A DNA stretch of 64,000 bases, from NCBI RefSeq assembly GCF_047511655.1, contig NC_133387.1:19648353-19712352 (forward strand), written 5' to 3'. The translations under genes were made by a program, and so were the position numbers. Positions 1 to 10,200 of this stretch are shown piece by piece. Positions within the stretch are counted from its first letter, which is position 1. The number at the start of each line of letters is the position of its first letter. This DNA comes from Castor canadensis (taxonomy: Eukaryota > Chordata > Mammalia > Rodentia > Castoridae). The notes below the pieces were generated by a model, which was not told where the DNA came from, made no database searches, and worked only from the letters and a program-made list of their open reading frames with translations.

Positions 1-560
1 CCCTCCCCTATCCTCCCATCACCCCATTGTCAGCACGAAGCAGCTAGATGAGTCATCGCCCCTCTCCCCAACAGCAGTTGGGTGCTTGTCTCAGAGAGGG
101 GATTCATTGGGTCTGATGACCCAAGGCAGATGAATGGGTATCCCATCCTCAGTGGAGAGCCGTATCATTCCTGCATCCTGGGGAGTTATAGGCCTGCATT
201 CCTGCACCCTGAGAGGGAGTTATAAACTGTATTTCTGCATCCTAAAAAATAGATAAAGGGTCTGATAGATCTTCCATAGGGCTGATGAGCAAAATGCTCT
301 CTAGATTGTTTCCCCTCCCCCAATAGAGGTACAAACCACACCAGTTCACCTAAGAAAGCCTGCAAATCCATGGCCAATAAAAAAACCCCACCTAACTTGA
401 GCTGGGACGTCCATAAAAACCCCAGCCTTCACCTAAACAGGGAGCTACCGATTTCTGGGCTTTGCTACTCTTTTTCTAGCTGTAGCCTTTCCTTTTTCTT
501 TTATAAATCCTACTATATATAAATGGGCATCATTAAGGTGTCATGCATCTTTCCAATGGA
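1..560. repeat. LTR-like sequence with degenerate tandem repeats
   Basis: The stretch resembles the U3/R part of an old retroviral LTR but I cannot name the family. Around 160-245 a unit of roughly 35 bases with the core TTCCTGCAYCCT followed by GGGAGTTATA recurs two to three times. Further along there are CCAATAAAA, a TATA-like CCATAAAAACCCC near 411 and TTTATAAATCC near 503. No long open frame is present. It could also be an unrelated medium-repeat; the LTR reading rests only on the motif order. Confidence 0.3.
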
Positions 561-779
561 TATGCATTACCTCCAAACCTTATAATGAGTCCCAATAGAG
601 CTGGGAACATATTAAACAGCATTTAAAAGGTCTCATACTAAACTGAGTTTAGATTTAGTTACTTTGCATCAAAAAATATTAGATATACAAAACAGCAATT
701 TGCCTATCACTCAACCCTCAGATGTGGCTGCCCGGTGTTAGATGCTTTAAAAGGTTTTAACTACTTTAACATATTAAGA

Positions 780-929
780 CATTCATTTTGGATTATGCTT
801 GGAATGACTTTTCTAATTTTACTTATTCTGTGTTTATTTCCAGTCGTCTGCCAAATTGGCATGTACCAGCTCTTCAAATTAAAAGCGGACCTTCACCACG
901 TTTAATTAAAAAATATAAAAGAGAGGAGA
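780..929 (+). repeat. Endogenous retrovirus internal remnant ending in a polypurine tract
   Basis: The sequence just before the LTR-like element at 930 ends in a purine run (AAAAGAGAGGAGA, 917-929), the usual position of the plus-strand primer site that borders a 3' LTR. An open stretch lies upstream, but no viral protein can be recognised. The region is short and decayed. Inference only. Confidence 0.35.
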
Positions 930-1308
930 TGTTGGGAACCAAAAGCCACAGTCTGACAAGGTCGCTGTGTCTTAGCAGCATTCCGACAAGTTCGGAACCT
1001 GCAGGTGCACCATGTCTCTATCACAGTGGGAAGGAACGCTAAGAGGTTTCCCTTGACTAAAAAGAAGTTTATACTTAGTCAAGGACACTGGCAGTAAGAA
1101 TGCAGGGTGGCCAAAACAGAAAGGTTGTAACTAGGTCAGAGTGCTTTTGATGTTTAAGTCTCTTCCTCTTTTGTATAAAGCTGGCTGAAAAAAATAAAAT
1201 TGTGCCAGTTGGTCATCTGCCTGCTGGCCCTCTTGATATGTGTCTTGTCTTGTCTTGTTCATTCCTGCCCTGAGCCCTTTTGGGTTAAGGACCTCTGCCA
1301 TCCCGGCA
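930..1308 (+). repeat. Probable ERV 3' LTR
   Basis: The element begins TGTTGGGAACC and ends CCCGGCA, the TG...CA form of an LTR. Near its 3' part it has TGTATAAAG followed by AAAATAAAATTG, which would serve as TATA-like and polyadenylation signals, then a pyrimidine-rich TCTTGTC repeat. A purine tract abuts its 5' end. No matching 5' LTR or clear target duplication is seen, so it is either a truncated provirus or an old insertion. Confidence 0.5.
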
Positions 1309-2040
1309 TCAAATTACTTGCTAGCTGTTGAGACATTCATGGTAAGACAGCTGCCCTGGGGCCTGTTCCTATGGAGTTGGTGGGATGAGAAAAGGACACC
1401 CTCTTCCCAGTCTTTCTGTCCCACAGCTTCTGTGTTAGGAAGGCCTGTCTTGTGGTTGGCTTTGTCGTGCTTCAGGTGAGGCCAAACTACTGGGACTTAT
1501 TTCCTATCCCAATTGGATGCTGCCTAGAAAGATCTGCGAAGCTTTGACATCCCTCTTAATCTATGCAGGTCACTGAAAATAAGCAGGTGTCAACTTATAT
1601 CCATCTGCAGAGGGAGTAGGTCAAGTGATAAGATTACAGTATCTCTCCTGAGTTGTGAGTCAGGTAGATTATGGTAGAATATAATTTAAGACATTGGAGT
1701 ATTATATGAATCCAGTGGTTAAGATTTTTATAAAGTTTCCTCTTAAAAATTAAGCCTTCAATTACTGGTCATGTTGTAGAAAATATTTAAGTGGTACATA
1801 TTTGAAGCTAGACATAAGTAGACTCTGCCTGCTTATTAAAGTGTTTTGTGGACAGTATCTTCATCAACTTTCAGTACATGAATTTTTCCTTGTTGCTTGC
1901 CTTTATGGTTGAAGGAGAAGCTCTCTTTTCTTCAAGTAGAATCTGAAAGGTCATGCTTAGTCAGTGGTCTCTTGGTGTAAATTACCCATTGTTTAAAGGC
2001 AATTCCTAATTTATCATAATGTCTTTATTTTAAATACCCA
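1309..2040. other. Non-coding, no recognised feature
   Basis: AT-rich sequence with short unconnected open frames and no splice-bounded protein-like segment. Presumably an intron of WDR91, whose earlier exons are not in the window, or the gap beyond it. Confidence 0.4.
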
Positions 2041-2048
2041 CTTGTATT

Positions 2049-2190
2049 ATTTATTTATTTATTTATTTTGAGACAGGGTCTTACTATGTAGCCGAAGCTG
2101 ACCTTGAATTCTCTGTATAGCCTAAGCTGGACTTGAGCTCACAAACCTCCTGCTTCATCCTCCTGAGAACAAGGATTATAGGCATGTACC
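2049..2190 (-). repeat. B1/Alu-like SINE, reverse orientation
   Basis: A TTTA/T-rich tail is followed by GAGACAGGGTCTTACTATGTAG and, further on, CCTCCTGAG...AGGATTATAGGCATG. This is the reverse complement of a 7SL-derived SINE. The following 2191-3412 shows nothing I recognise apart from unique-looking non-coding sequence. Confidence 0.7.
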
Positions 2191-3412
2191 CCATTTGTAT
2201 TTTCATTTTGGAAAGTACAAGCTGCCCAGTCCCAGTAAGACAACACACTGGACAACCTTGCCATCTTGACTTACGAGAGAAATGCTGTCTTTGTACTTCA
2301 TGTTGGGGTGTCTGCCCTGGCTGGGGAAATGTTGCAGTGGCTTTTGATTCAGCCACGGTGTCAATATGGACTACTTGAATCGAGCATGCTCAATACGAAG
2401 CATAGACAAAGGAAAGGATGGCATTTATCAGATGCCAGGGGTAATAAGGAAAGAAGAGGGTCACCAAGTGCTTGTCTCCCTCTATAGCAGGTCCTGAGGC
2501 AGGGGACATGCTGTATGTCCATGGACACACCTCTGTGGTCCACAGACAACATGGGCATGTGTATAGCAGAGAACAGATGTAGTAGACGTGGCACCTCCTA
2601 GACTGTGATGTGACTGCTTGGTGTCTCTGTCTTCAGTGACTGTCTCTAGGGGGTTTCAGGGTGACATGAGATGAAGCAGTACGTGATGGCAGCAGTCTTC
2701 CCCCTCCCCAGACCTGGGCTTGAGAGTGTTCCCGTTTGAACAGTCCCCTCCTCATCTCATCCCCTGAGGCCCATTTTAGGAACAGACTCTTAACCTCTCA
2801 CTGGCTCTCCTCCTCAAGGTGCATCCACAGCTGTTACTGGCACAGTTCTAATATTTGGAATGAAAACATGCTGTGACTGGTCAGTATGACACACCGTTCT
2901 TGCCCTCTCAAGGGGAGGCCTTTGTGTATATAAATAGGCCAGCATCTGTCTTTCTTTTCTTTTTGTCTTAAGAACAGCCATCATGAAAGTAGTCAATAGG
3001 AAGTTATCTGTGTGAGAGGACAGCAGAGACACACGCAGAAGTAAAGAGCCTCTGTGTTCTTTGCATTATCAGTCAGCACTGCAACTTTACCAGATAACGG
3101 GCTTTCCTCTTCTTGTTCTGGCTCTGCACGGTACTTCTCATGGTCTTCAGCTTGTCCTTGTCAGGGCTTCTGCTCAACATGTGCTTTAGCTTTTCTAGCA
3201 CTTTCTGATGGGTCTGCTTGTTTTTTTTGATTTTGACTTACCACTCCTTCCTTTAATTGTTTCCTTCCCTCTTCTTGGGACATAAAATGAGGTATTTCAT
3301 GCCTCAGGCTGTCACCCCTCACTTGTGTGTTAATTCTTTTTTAAAAAAATCCCCTTTTCTCTGAATTATTCTTATATATGTTCCTGAAAGTTATGGTATG
3401 TGCCTGGGTTCC

Positions 3413-3725
3413 TTTTTTTTTTTCTGTTTGGCAGTACTAGTGTTTGAACTAGAGGCCTTGCACTTGCTAGACAGGCCCTTTACCACTTCAGCCATGCCTC
3501 CAGCCCTTTTTGCTTTAGTTATTTTTCAGATAGGGTCTTACACTTTTACTGGAGACTGGCCTCAGACTGCAATCCTCCTACTTATGTCTCTCATGTAGCT
3601 GGAATCACAGTTGTATACTACCACACCTGGCTCGTTTGTTGCCCAGGCTGGCCTTGAACCATGATCCTCCTGATCTCTGCCTCTCAAGTAGCTAGGATTA
3701 TGAGTGTGAGCTACAAAGTCCAGCC
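3413..3725 (-). repeat. Composite SINE: ID-like plus two Alu-like modules
   Basis: Read on the minus strand, two 7SL/Alu-like modules are followed by a tRNA-derived ID-like module and an A tail. On the plus strand this appears as a T run (3413-3423), the antisense ID module with TTTGAACTAGAGGCCTTGC, then AGCTGGAATCACAG and AGCTAGGATTATGAG, the two Alu-type left ends. The same three-part arrangement recurs at 12033, 34446 and 59567. Confidence 0.7.
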
Positions 3726-3860
3726 CCCTTTCCCTTAATACATCCTGATGAGGAATCTACAATAAGCCTAGTGTAGTGGATATCCTGCTACCTCCTTTAC
3801 TTTCTGTTAAATGAAATTGTCAACAAAATAGTTCTTCAGATGTAAAACTTACCCAAGTTG

Positions 3861-4250
3861 AGCATTTATAATAAAAAAATCCGAATTCTGAAATGCTCCA
3901 AAATCTGAAACTTTTTAAAGCACCAGTATGTGGAAAATTCCTCTCTATTTTTGTTTTATGGACAAAATTATTAAAAATATTGTATAGAGCTGGTGGAGTG
4001 GCTCAAGTGCTTGCCTAGCAAGTGTGAAGTACTGAGTTCAAACCCCAGTACCATCAAAAAAAGTATTGTATAAAATTACCTTCAGGCTATATATATAAAG
4101 AGTATGTGAAACAGAAATGAATTTTGTGTTTAGACTTGGGTCCCCTCCCCAAGATATCTCATTATGTATATGCAAATATTCCAAAATAAAAAAAAAATCA
4201 CTTTTGGTCCCAGGCATTTTGGATAAGGGATACTGAACCTGTGCTAGAAC
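3861..4250. mobile_element. Ancient DNA transposon fossil with a nested ID SINE
   Basis: Both ends have the related words AAATCCGAATTCTGAAATGCTCC (3880s) and GGCATTTTGGATAAGGGATACTGAACCTG (4210s), which I associate with an old mammalian cut-and-paste element of Tigger/MER type. It is interrupted at 3987-4063 by an ID-like SINE flanked by TATTGTATA at 3978-3986 and 4064-4072. The family name is uncertain; the nesting and the duplication are directly visible. Confidence 0.55.
3987..4063 (+). repeat. ID-like tRNA-derived SINE
   Basis: The element has GCTGGTGGAGTGGCTCAAG near its start, a B-box-like GAGTTCAAACCCC at 4034-4046 and a short A tail. A 9-base target duplication (TATTGTATA) flanks it, so both ends are certain. 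Confidence 0.8.
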
Positions 4251-4541
4251 AAGTGTAGTAGCTGTCAGGATCCAGCCACTCATTGCTGTCCCTCCACCCA
4301 TCCACTCATGCATTTCAGTCAGTTATTAACAAGGGCCAAGATGATGCTGGCTGCTTTCGATACAGCGAAGTGTAAGGTGGAATACCCAGGGAAAGCGCAC
4401 AGTAGGGCTGAGCCTCCCCACATGCAGCTTCATCATCCAGTCAGCACACAGCTGTACCAGCAACTTATCCATATGGACGTTCTCAGAGATTTGTGGATTT
4501 GTTTAAAGGCATTTATTACATTGCATTTTGACTTTACCCTT

Positions 4542-5270
4542 GCTTTTTTTTTTTTTTTTTTTTAGTTTTTTGTTTGTACATACTTTGAACCTTATAGAAC
4601 AGTTGCAAGGATACTATAAATATCTTTTCTCCCATCCATTTGGGTTTTATCACTTTGCATTTCCATCAAGAATATATGAGAATTTCTGTTCCCCCAGCCT
4701 CACCAGAATCTAGCATCCAGCTCTGGAGCTTTTGCCAAAATGATGGTTCAAAAATGGTGCCTCAAGTGCATTTTCACTTGTATTTTTCTTATTATGGGTG
4801 AAGTAGAGCATCTTTTCATGTGTTAAAAGTTCATTTTTGTGCATTTCTTATAAATTCATGTATCAAGGATATTGAGCTTGTCGTATATGTTGCAAATAGT
4901 TCTCTCAGTTTGTCCTTTATCTTTTGATTTTGCATGTGGTACTCTTTTGGCTAAGCAAAAGCTTAGTTTTCTAATGCAGTCAAATTTATCACTTTACTGC
5001 ACTTAGAGTTTGAGTTATGTCAGTTTTCTCCTAACTCCGGTTGAATGCACCTGTTTCCCTCTGGTATTAACTTTGTTGTATTTTGTCCAGTTAGCTATCT
5101 GATGCATTGGGAGGTTATTCTTGTATATGATAGGAGGAATAGATGTAATTTTTTTTTTAATGGCTATCTTCTTTTCCCAATGCCATTCATTAAAAATTCC
5201 ATCTTTGCTCCAATAATTTGAAAATAATCACCTTTATCATATACCCACTTCCTGTGTATAATTGGACCTG
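4542..5270 (-). mobile_element. Ancient L1 3' fragment, reverse orientation
   Basis: The sequence after the T run at 4542-4563 (GAACAGTTGCAAGGATACT; later GTTCTCTCAGTTTGTCCTTTATCTTTTGA) resembles the reverse complement of old mammalian L1 3' regions. No reading frame is preserved. The subfamily cannot be assigned by eye. The stretch 4251-4541 is unassigned. Confidence 0.5.
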
Positions 5271-5276
5271 TTCCAG

Positions 5277-5500
5277 ACATGGCCTGATGACACATGTCTG
5301 TAAATCCCAGCAGGTGGGGACGTGGAGGCAGGTGGACTGTGAATTCAAGACTGGCCCAAACAAAGTTAGTGAGATCCTATTTCAAAAATAAAACACAAAC
5401 AAAAGCTATGCATGCATAGCTCAAGTGGTAGAGTGCCTGCCTAGCATGTGCGAGGCCTGGATTAAATTCCCAGTAACACACACACAGACACACACACACT
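5277..5500 (+). repeat. Alu-like plus ID-like dimeric SINE with CA tail
   Basis: A worn Alu/B1-like module (CCTGATGACACATGTCTG...GGAGGCAGGTGGA) is followed by an ID-like module (ATAGCTCAAGTGGTAGAGTG, 5417-5436). It ends in an ACACACAC microsatellite near 5478-5500 that probably grew from the tail. Confidence 0.65.
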
Positions 5501-5749
5501 AAACAAAACAAAACAAAGCACCCAAAAGCAAACAGCGGAAACAGTGGGCCTCTTTCTTTCATCCATAACAGCACTACTTCCAAATGTTTCCCATTTTGTA
5601 TGATTCTGGCTTTAGGATGGACACACATTCTAAACTAGTCAATAATATTTTATTTAGAAATTTTGTATTGATATTCAGATCAGTATTCTGTAATTTCCTC
5701 TCTTGCAGCTGTTTTTATCAGATGTGTTATTACCGGAGAAGAACAGTTC

Positions 5750-6042
5750 AAGGAGGAACAGTTTCAGAGGTTTCAGTCCGTCGTTGGCTGGCTCTGTTGT
5801 TTCTGGGCCATGGTGAACTAGAACATCATGGCAGTAAGAGGGTGTGGAGGAACAAAGCTACCACCTCAAAGTAGTCAGGAAGCAGAGAGACAGGAAGGGA
5901 CCTGGGACATGATGTGCCATTCAAAGGCATTCCCCTAGTGACTTGTTTCCTCCAGCGAGGTCCCGCCTCCTGAAGTTTCCATCACCTCCCAGGCTTTCAA
6001 CACATGATGCTATGGGGGACATTCCATATTAAAGCCATAACA
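5750..6042 (+). repeat. MaLR-like LTR fragment
   Basis: The stretch shares its order of words with the better-preserved element at 47034-47796: TGAACTAGAACATCATGGCAG, GTTTCCATCACCTCCCAGG, CCTTTCAACACATG-like text and a terminal AAAGCCATAACA. I read it as the 3' part of the same LTR family. Positions 6043-7076 beyond it show no recognised element. Confidence 0.5.
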
Positions 6043-7076
6043 TCACGCTTAGATAAATGTTACACTTGCTTCATGAAAAAGAGTTTGAAAGTTTTCCTTC
6101 ATTTCTGTATTCTGAAATTATTTTTGTGGCATAAAGAGCATATGGTCACCTTTTGAGTCCTGCCAATGTGTTAAGAGAATTTGAAGACGTGCTTTGGAAT
6201 TCCTCAGTCTATACTCTTTGCCTTTTGGATCAGTAAGTATGGGGAGGAGTCAGTGGATTTGTGTACTGAGGGCTGGGTCCCCATGGGTCCCATCCCAGGG
6301 ACCTTGTGAGGGATGCTACGGTTCCTCAGTTCTTCTCTGTTACAATTACCGTGCATGCTGTTGCTTCTACAAAGGGAAGAGAAGTCTTCTGGTGGGTAGG
6401 AGTTGTTGGATTCATTCACTGCTGTTGTAGCCTTGCTGGACATTATCACTCTTACTGCAAAAAGCCGTCGAAAAATACCAATTTCTTTCCTGTCCAATTT
6501 ATCTTACTCAAAGATCCTTGGGGTTCTAATAGTTTCTGTTAAAAATATCTAGTTGTCTAGTAGTCCTTTTCAAATCCTTCAGCACCCAGAAGCAGTAGCT
6601 GGCTTAGTCCTGTAGTTTGCCCCAAACAAGAGATGGTATGTTTTCCCTTTTCCCTCGAGGGAGGGGATCGCTTGCTGCTTATATAATTTTCTGTATTGCC
6701 CAAATGTTGTGGTGTGCAAATGTTTATATCTCTGGGTGTGCAGTGGGCCACCTATGCATCTCTCAGTAAGTGCTGTGCTCCTCCCCCTTAACTAAAGTGA
6801 ATTGTTCCCAGTAGGTCAAGGGGATTATCTGTCTAGGTGAGTGAGAGTACAGGCTGAGGAATACAGCTGACCTGTCCCACTCTTAACAGGGAGGTCACCC
6901 AAGCTGCAGTCTCACTGGGCTGGCTGAACTACCTGCCCAGGACAGCCAGGGTGGGCTTTTTCTGAGAACTTTTGGGAAGAGAAGCTGCTCCCTGGCACCT
7001 GCTTTCCTTCTGGCCCACTGTCACTGCCCTGGGTAGCTGGGAAGAGACTTTTCACAACTAGTTTCTCGTCCTCTAG

Positions 7077-7235
7077 GCCACTAAAGGAAAGGAGCTGGTG
7101 TCTGGGGCCAAAGACGTAAAGAGCCTCCTGGGTGGGCCAGGCTCTGGGGAGTCCAGCTGGACCCAGCAGCGGCAGCGGCGCCTACAGGACCACGGCAAGG
7201 AGAGGAAGGAGCTGTTGTCCACTACCTCCTCTCAG
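7077..7235 (+). CDS. WDR91: WDR91 exon (linker region)
   Basis: Acceptor CTCTAG and donor CAG|GTATGG bound 53 in-frame codons starting [13 protein letters not shown] and ending [10 protein letters not shown]. It is the first WDR91 exon visible in the window and starts and ends in phase 0. It codes for low-complexity, basic and serine-rich linker rather than propeller. Confidence 0.9.
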
Positions 7236-10200
7236 GTATGGGGCATTCCAACATAGAGGCTGCAGGGGGATCCCTTACCCTGCTTCTGATTTTTTTTTTT
7301 GGTGGTACTGGGGCTTGAACTCAGGACTTCGCGCTTGCTAAGCAGATGCTTTACCACTTTTTAAAAATTTCTTTTATTCATATGTGCATAGAATATTTGG
7401 GTCATTTCTCCCCCCCTTGCCCCCATCCCCTCCCTCTCCCCACCACCCTCTCGTTACCAGACAGAAACTATTTTGCCCTTATCTCTAATTTTGTTGGAGA
7501 GAGTATAAGCAATAATAGGAAGGACCAAGGGTTTTTGCTAGTTGAGATAAGGATAACTATACAGGGAGTTTACTTGCATTGCTTTCCTGTACATAAGTGT
7601 TACATTCTAAATTAATTCTTCTCGAACTAACCTTTTCTCTAGTTCCTGGTCCCCTTCTCCTATTGGCCTCTGTCACTTTAAAGTTTCTGCATTAGTTCCT
7701 TTGCATTGAGGACATCAAATGCTATCTAATTTTTTTTGGGTTACTTGTCTATCCTCACCCCTCCCTTGTGTGCTTTCGCCTCATCATGTGATCAAAGTCC
7801 AATCCTCTTGTTGTGTTTGCCCTTGATCTAATGTCCACATAGGAGGGAGAACATAGAATTTTTGGTCTCCTGGGCCTGGCTAACCTCGCTCAGGATGATA
7901 TTCTCCAGTTCCATCCATTTACCTGCAAGTGATAAGATTTCATTCTTCTTCATGGATGAGTACTATTACATTGTGTATAAATACCACATTTTCTTAAATC
8001 CAGTCATCAATAGTGGGGCATCTTGGCTGTTTCCATAACTTGGCTATTGTGAATAGTGCTGTAATAAACATGGGTGTGCAAGTGCCTTTGGAGTAACCTG
8101 TGTCGTATTCCTTTGGGTATATCCCTAGGAGTGGTATTGCTGGATCATATGGCAGAGCTATGTTTAGATTTTTAAGAAGTCTCCAAATTTTTTTACAGAG
8201 TGGTTGTACTAGTTTGCATTCCCACCAGCAGTGTGTAAGTGTTCCTTTTTCTCCACATCCTTGCCAACACCTGTTGGTGGTGTTGTTTCTAATGATGGCT
8301 ATTCTAACAGGTGTGAGGTGGAATCTTAGTGTGGTTTTGATTTGCATTTCCTTAATGCCTAGAGATGGTGAGCATTTTATCATGTATTTTTTGGCCATTT
8401 GAATTTCTTCTTTTGAGAAAGTTCTGTTTAGTTCACTTGCCCATTTCTTTATTGGTTCATTAATTTTGGGAGAGTTTAGTTTTTTGAGTTCCCTATATAT
8501 TCTGGTTATCAGTCCTTTGTTTGATGTGTACTGGCAAATATTTTCTCCCACTCTGTGGATGATCTCTTCAGTTTAGAGACCATTTCTTTTGTTGAGCAGA
8601 AGCTTTTTAGTTTTATGAAGTCCCATTTGTATATGCTATCTCTTAGTTGCTGAGCTGCTGGGGTTCTATTGAGGAAGTCCTTGCCTATACCTGTTACTTC
8701 CAAAGTGTTTCCTACTCTTTCCTGTACCAACTTTAGAGTTTGGGGTCTGATATTAAGGTCCTTGATCCATTTTGAGTTAATATTGATATAGGGTGATATA
8801 CATGGATCTAGTTTCAGTTTTTTGCACACTGATAACCAGTTTTTCCAGCAGTTTTTGTTGAAGAGGCTGTCTTTTCTCCATCGTATATTTTTAGAACCTT
8901 TGTCAAAGACAAGTTGGTTATAGTTGTGTGGCTTCATATCTGGGTCCTCTGTTCTGTTCCACTGGTCTTCATGTCTGTTTTTGTGCCAGTACCATGCTGT
9001 TTTTATTGTTATTGCCTTGTAATATAGTTTGAAGTCGGGTATTGTGATATCCCAGCATTGCTCTTTTTGCTGAGTATTGCCTTGGCTATTCATGGTCTCT
9101 TTTGTTTCCAAATAAATTTAACGGTAGATTTTTAAATCTCTTTGATGAATGTCATTGGGATTTTGATGGGAATTGCATTAAACATGTAGATTACTTTTGG
9201 GAGTATAGACATTTTTACTATGTTGATTCTACCAATCCATGAACATGGGAGATCTCTCCACTTTCTATAGTCTTCCTCAATCTCTTTCTTCAGAGGTTTA
9301 TAGTTTTCCTTGTAAAGGTCTTTCACATCCTTTGTTAAGTTTACTCCTAGGTATTAGATTTTTTTTTGAGGCTATTGTAAATGGAATTGTTTTCATATAT
9401 TCTTTCTCAGTTTGTTCATTATTAGTGTATAGAAATGCTAATGATTTTTCTATGTTGATTTTATATCCTGCTACCTTGCTGTAGCTATTGATGGTGTCTA
9501 GGAGCTTCTGAGTAGAGTTTTTTGGGTCTTTAAGGTATAGGATCATATCATCTGCAAGTAGGGATATTTTGACAGTTTCTTTACCTATTTGTATTCCTTT
9601 TATTCCTTCTTCTTGCCTAATTGCTCTGGCTAGGAATTCCAGTGCTGTGTTGAATAGGAGTGGAGATAGTGGGCATCCTTATCTCGTTCCTGATTTTAGA
9701 GGGAATGGTTTCAGTTTTTCACCGTTAAGTATAATGCTGGCTATAGGTTTGTCACATATAGGTTTTATATTGTTGAGGTACTTTTCTTCTATTCCTAGTT
9801 TTCTTAGAGCTTTTATCATGAAATGGTGTTGGATCTTATCAAAGGCTTTTTCTGCATCTATTGAGATGATCAAGTGGTTTTTGTGCTTTACCACTTGAGC
9901 CAAGCCTCCAGCCTGCTTCTGAGTTTTATCACTGTGCAGGGCATGGTGTTATCTAATTTTCTGAATTTAATTACTTGGGATCCTGTTTTGCCTGGTTTTC
10001 CCCTGGCAGCATTTTCTCAGGTAGGGCCAGAAAGGGCCACCTCTGGAAGGGCTCTTAAAGATGAGTTGTGGGGACCCTGGCATACAGTTGCTTCCCTTAG
10101 GTTAACTGCATATGGCATATCATGGGGCCTGAGACTTGGTTCCCTCTGTTTAACCCAGAGTCACCCTGACTTGCTTTCCCCTGCTACAGTTGTGAGGTGC

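Noticed and set aside
1-7076. Search for earlier WDR91 exons
   Set aside because: No splice-bounded segment encoding the expected N-terminal or Ser-rich residues was seen. These exons probably lie before the window.
8100-9898. Plus-strand open frames in the same stretch
   Set aside because: They are antisense to L1 ORF2.
7994-9903. Several minus-strand frames with reverse-transcriptase-like text
   Set aside because: They are pieces of one frameshifted, 5'-truncated L1 ORF2 and were reported as a single mobile element.
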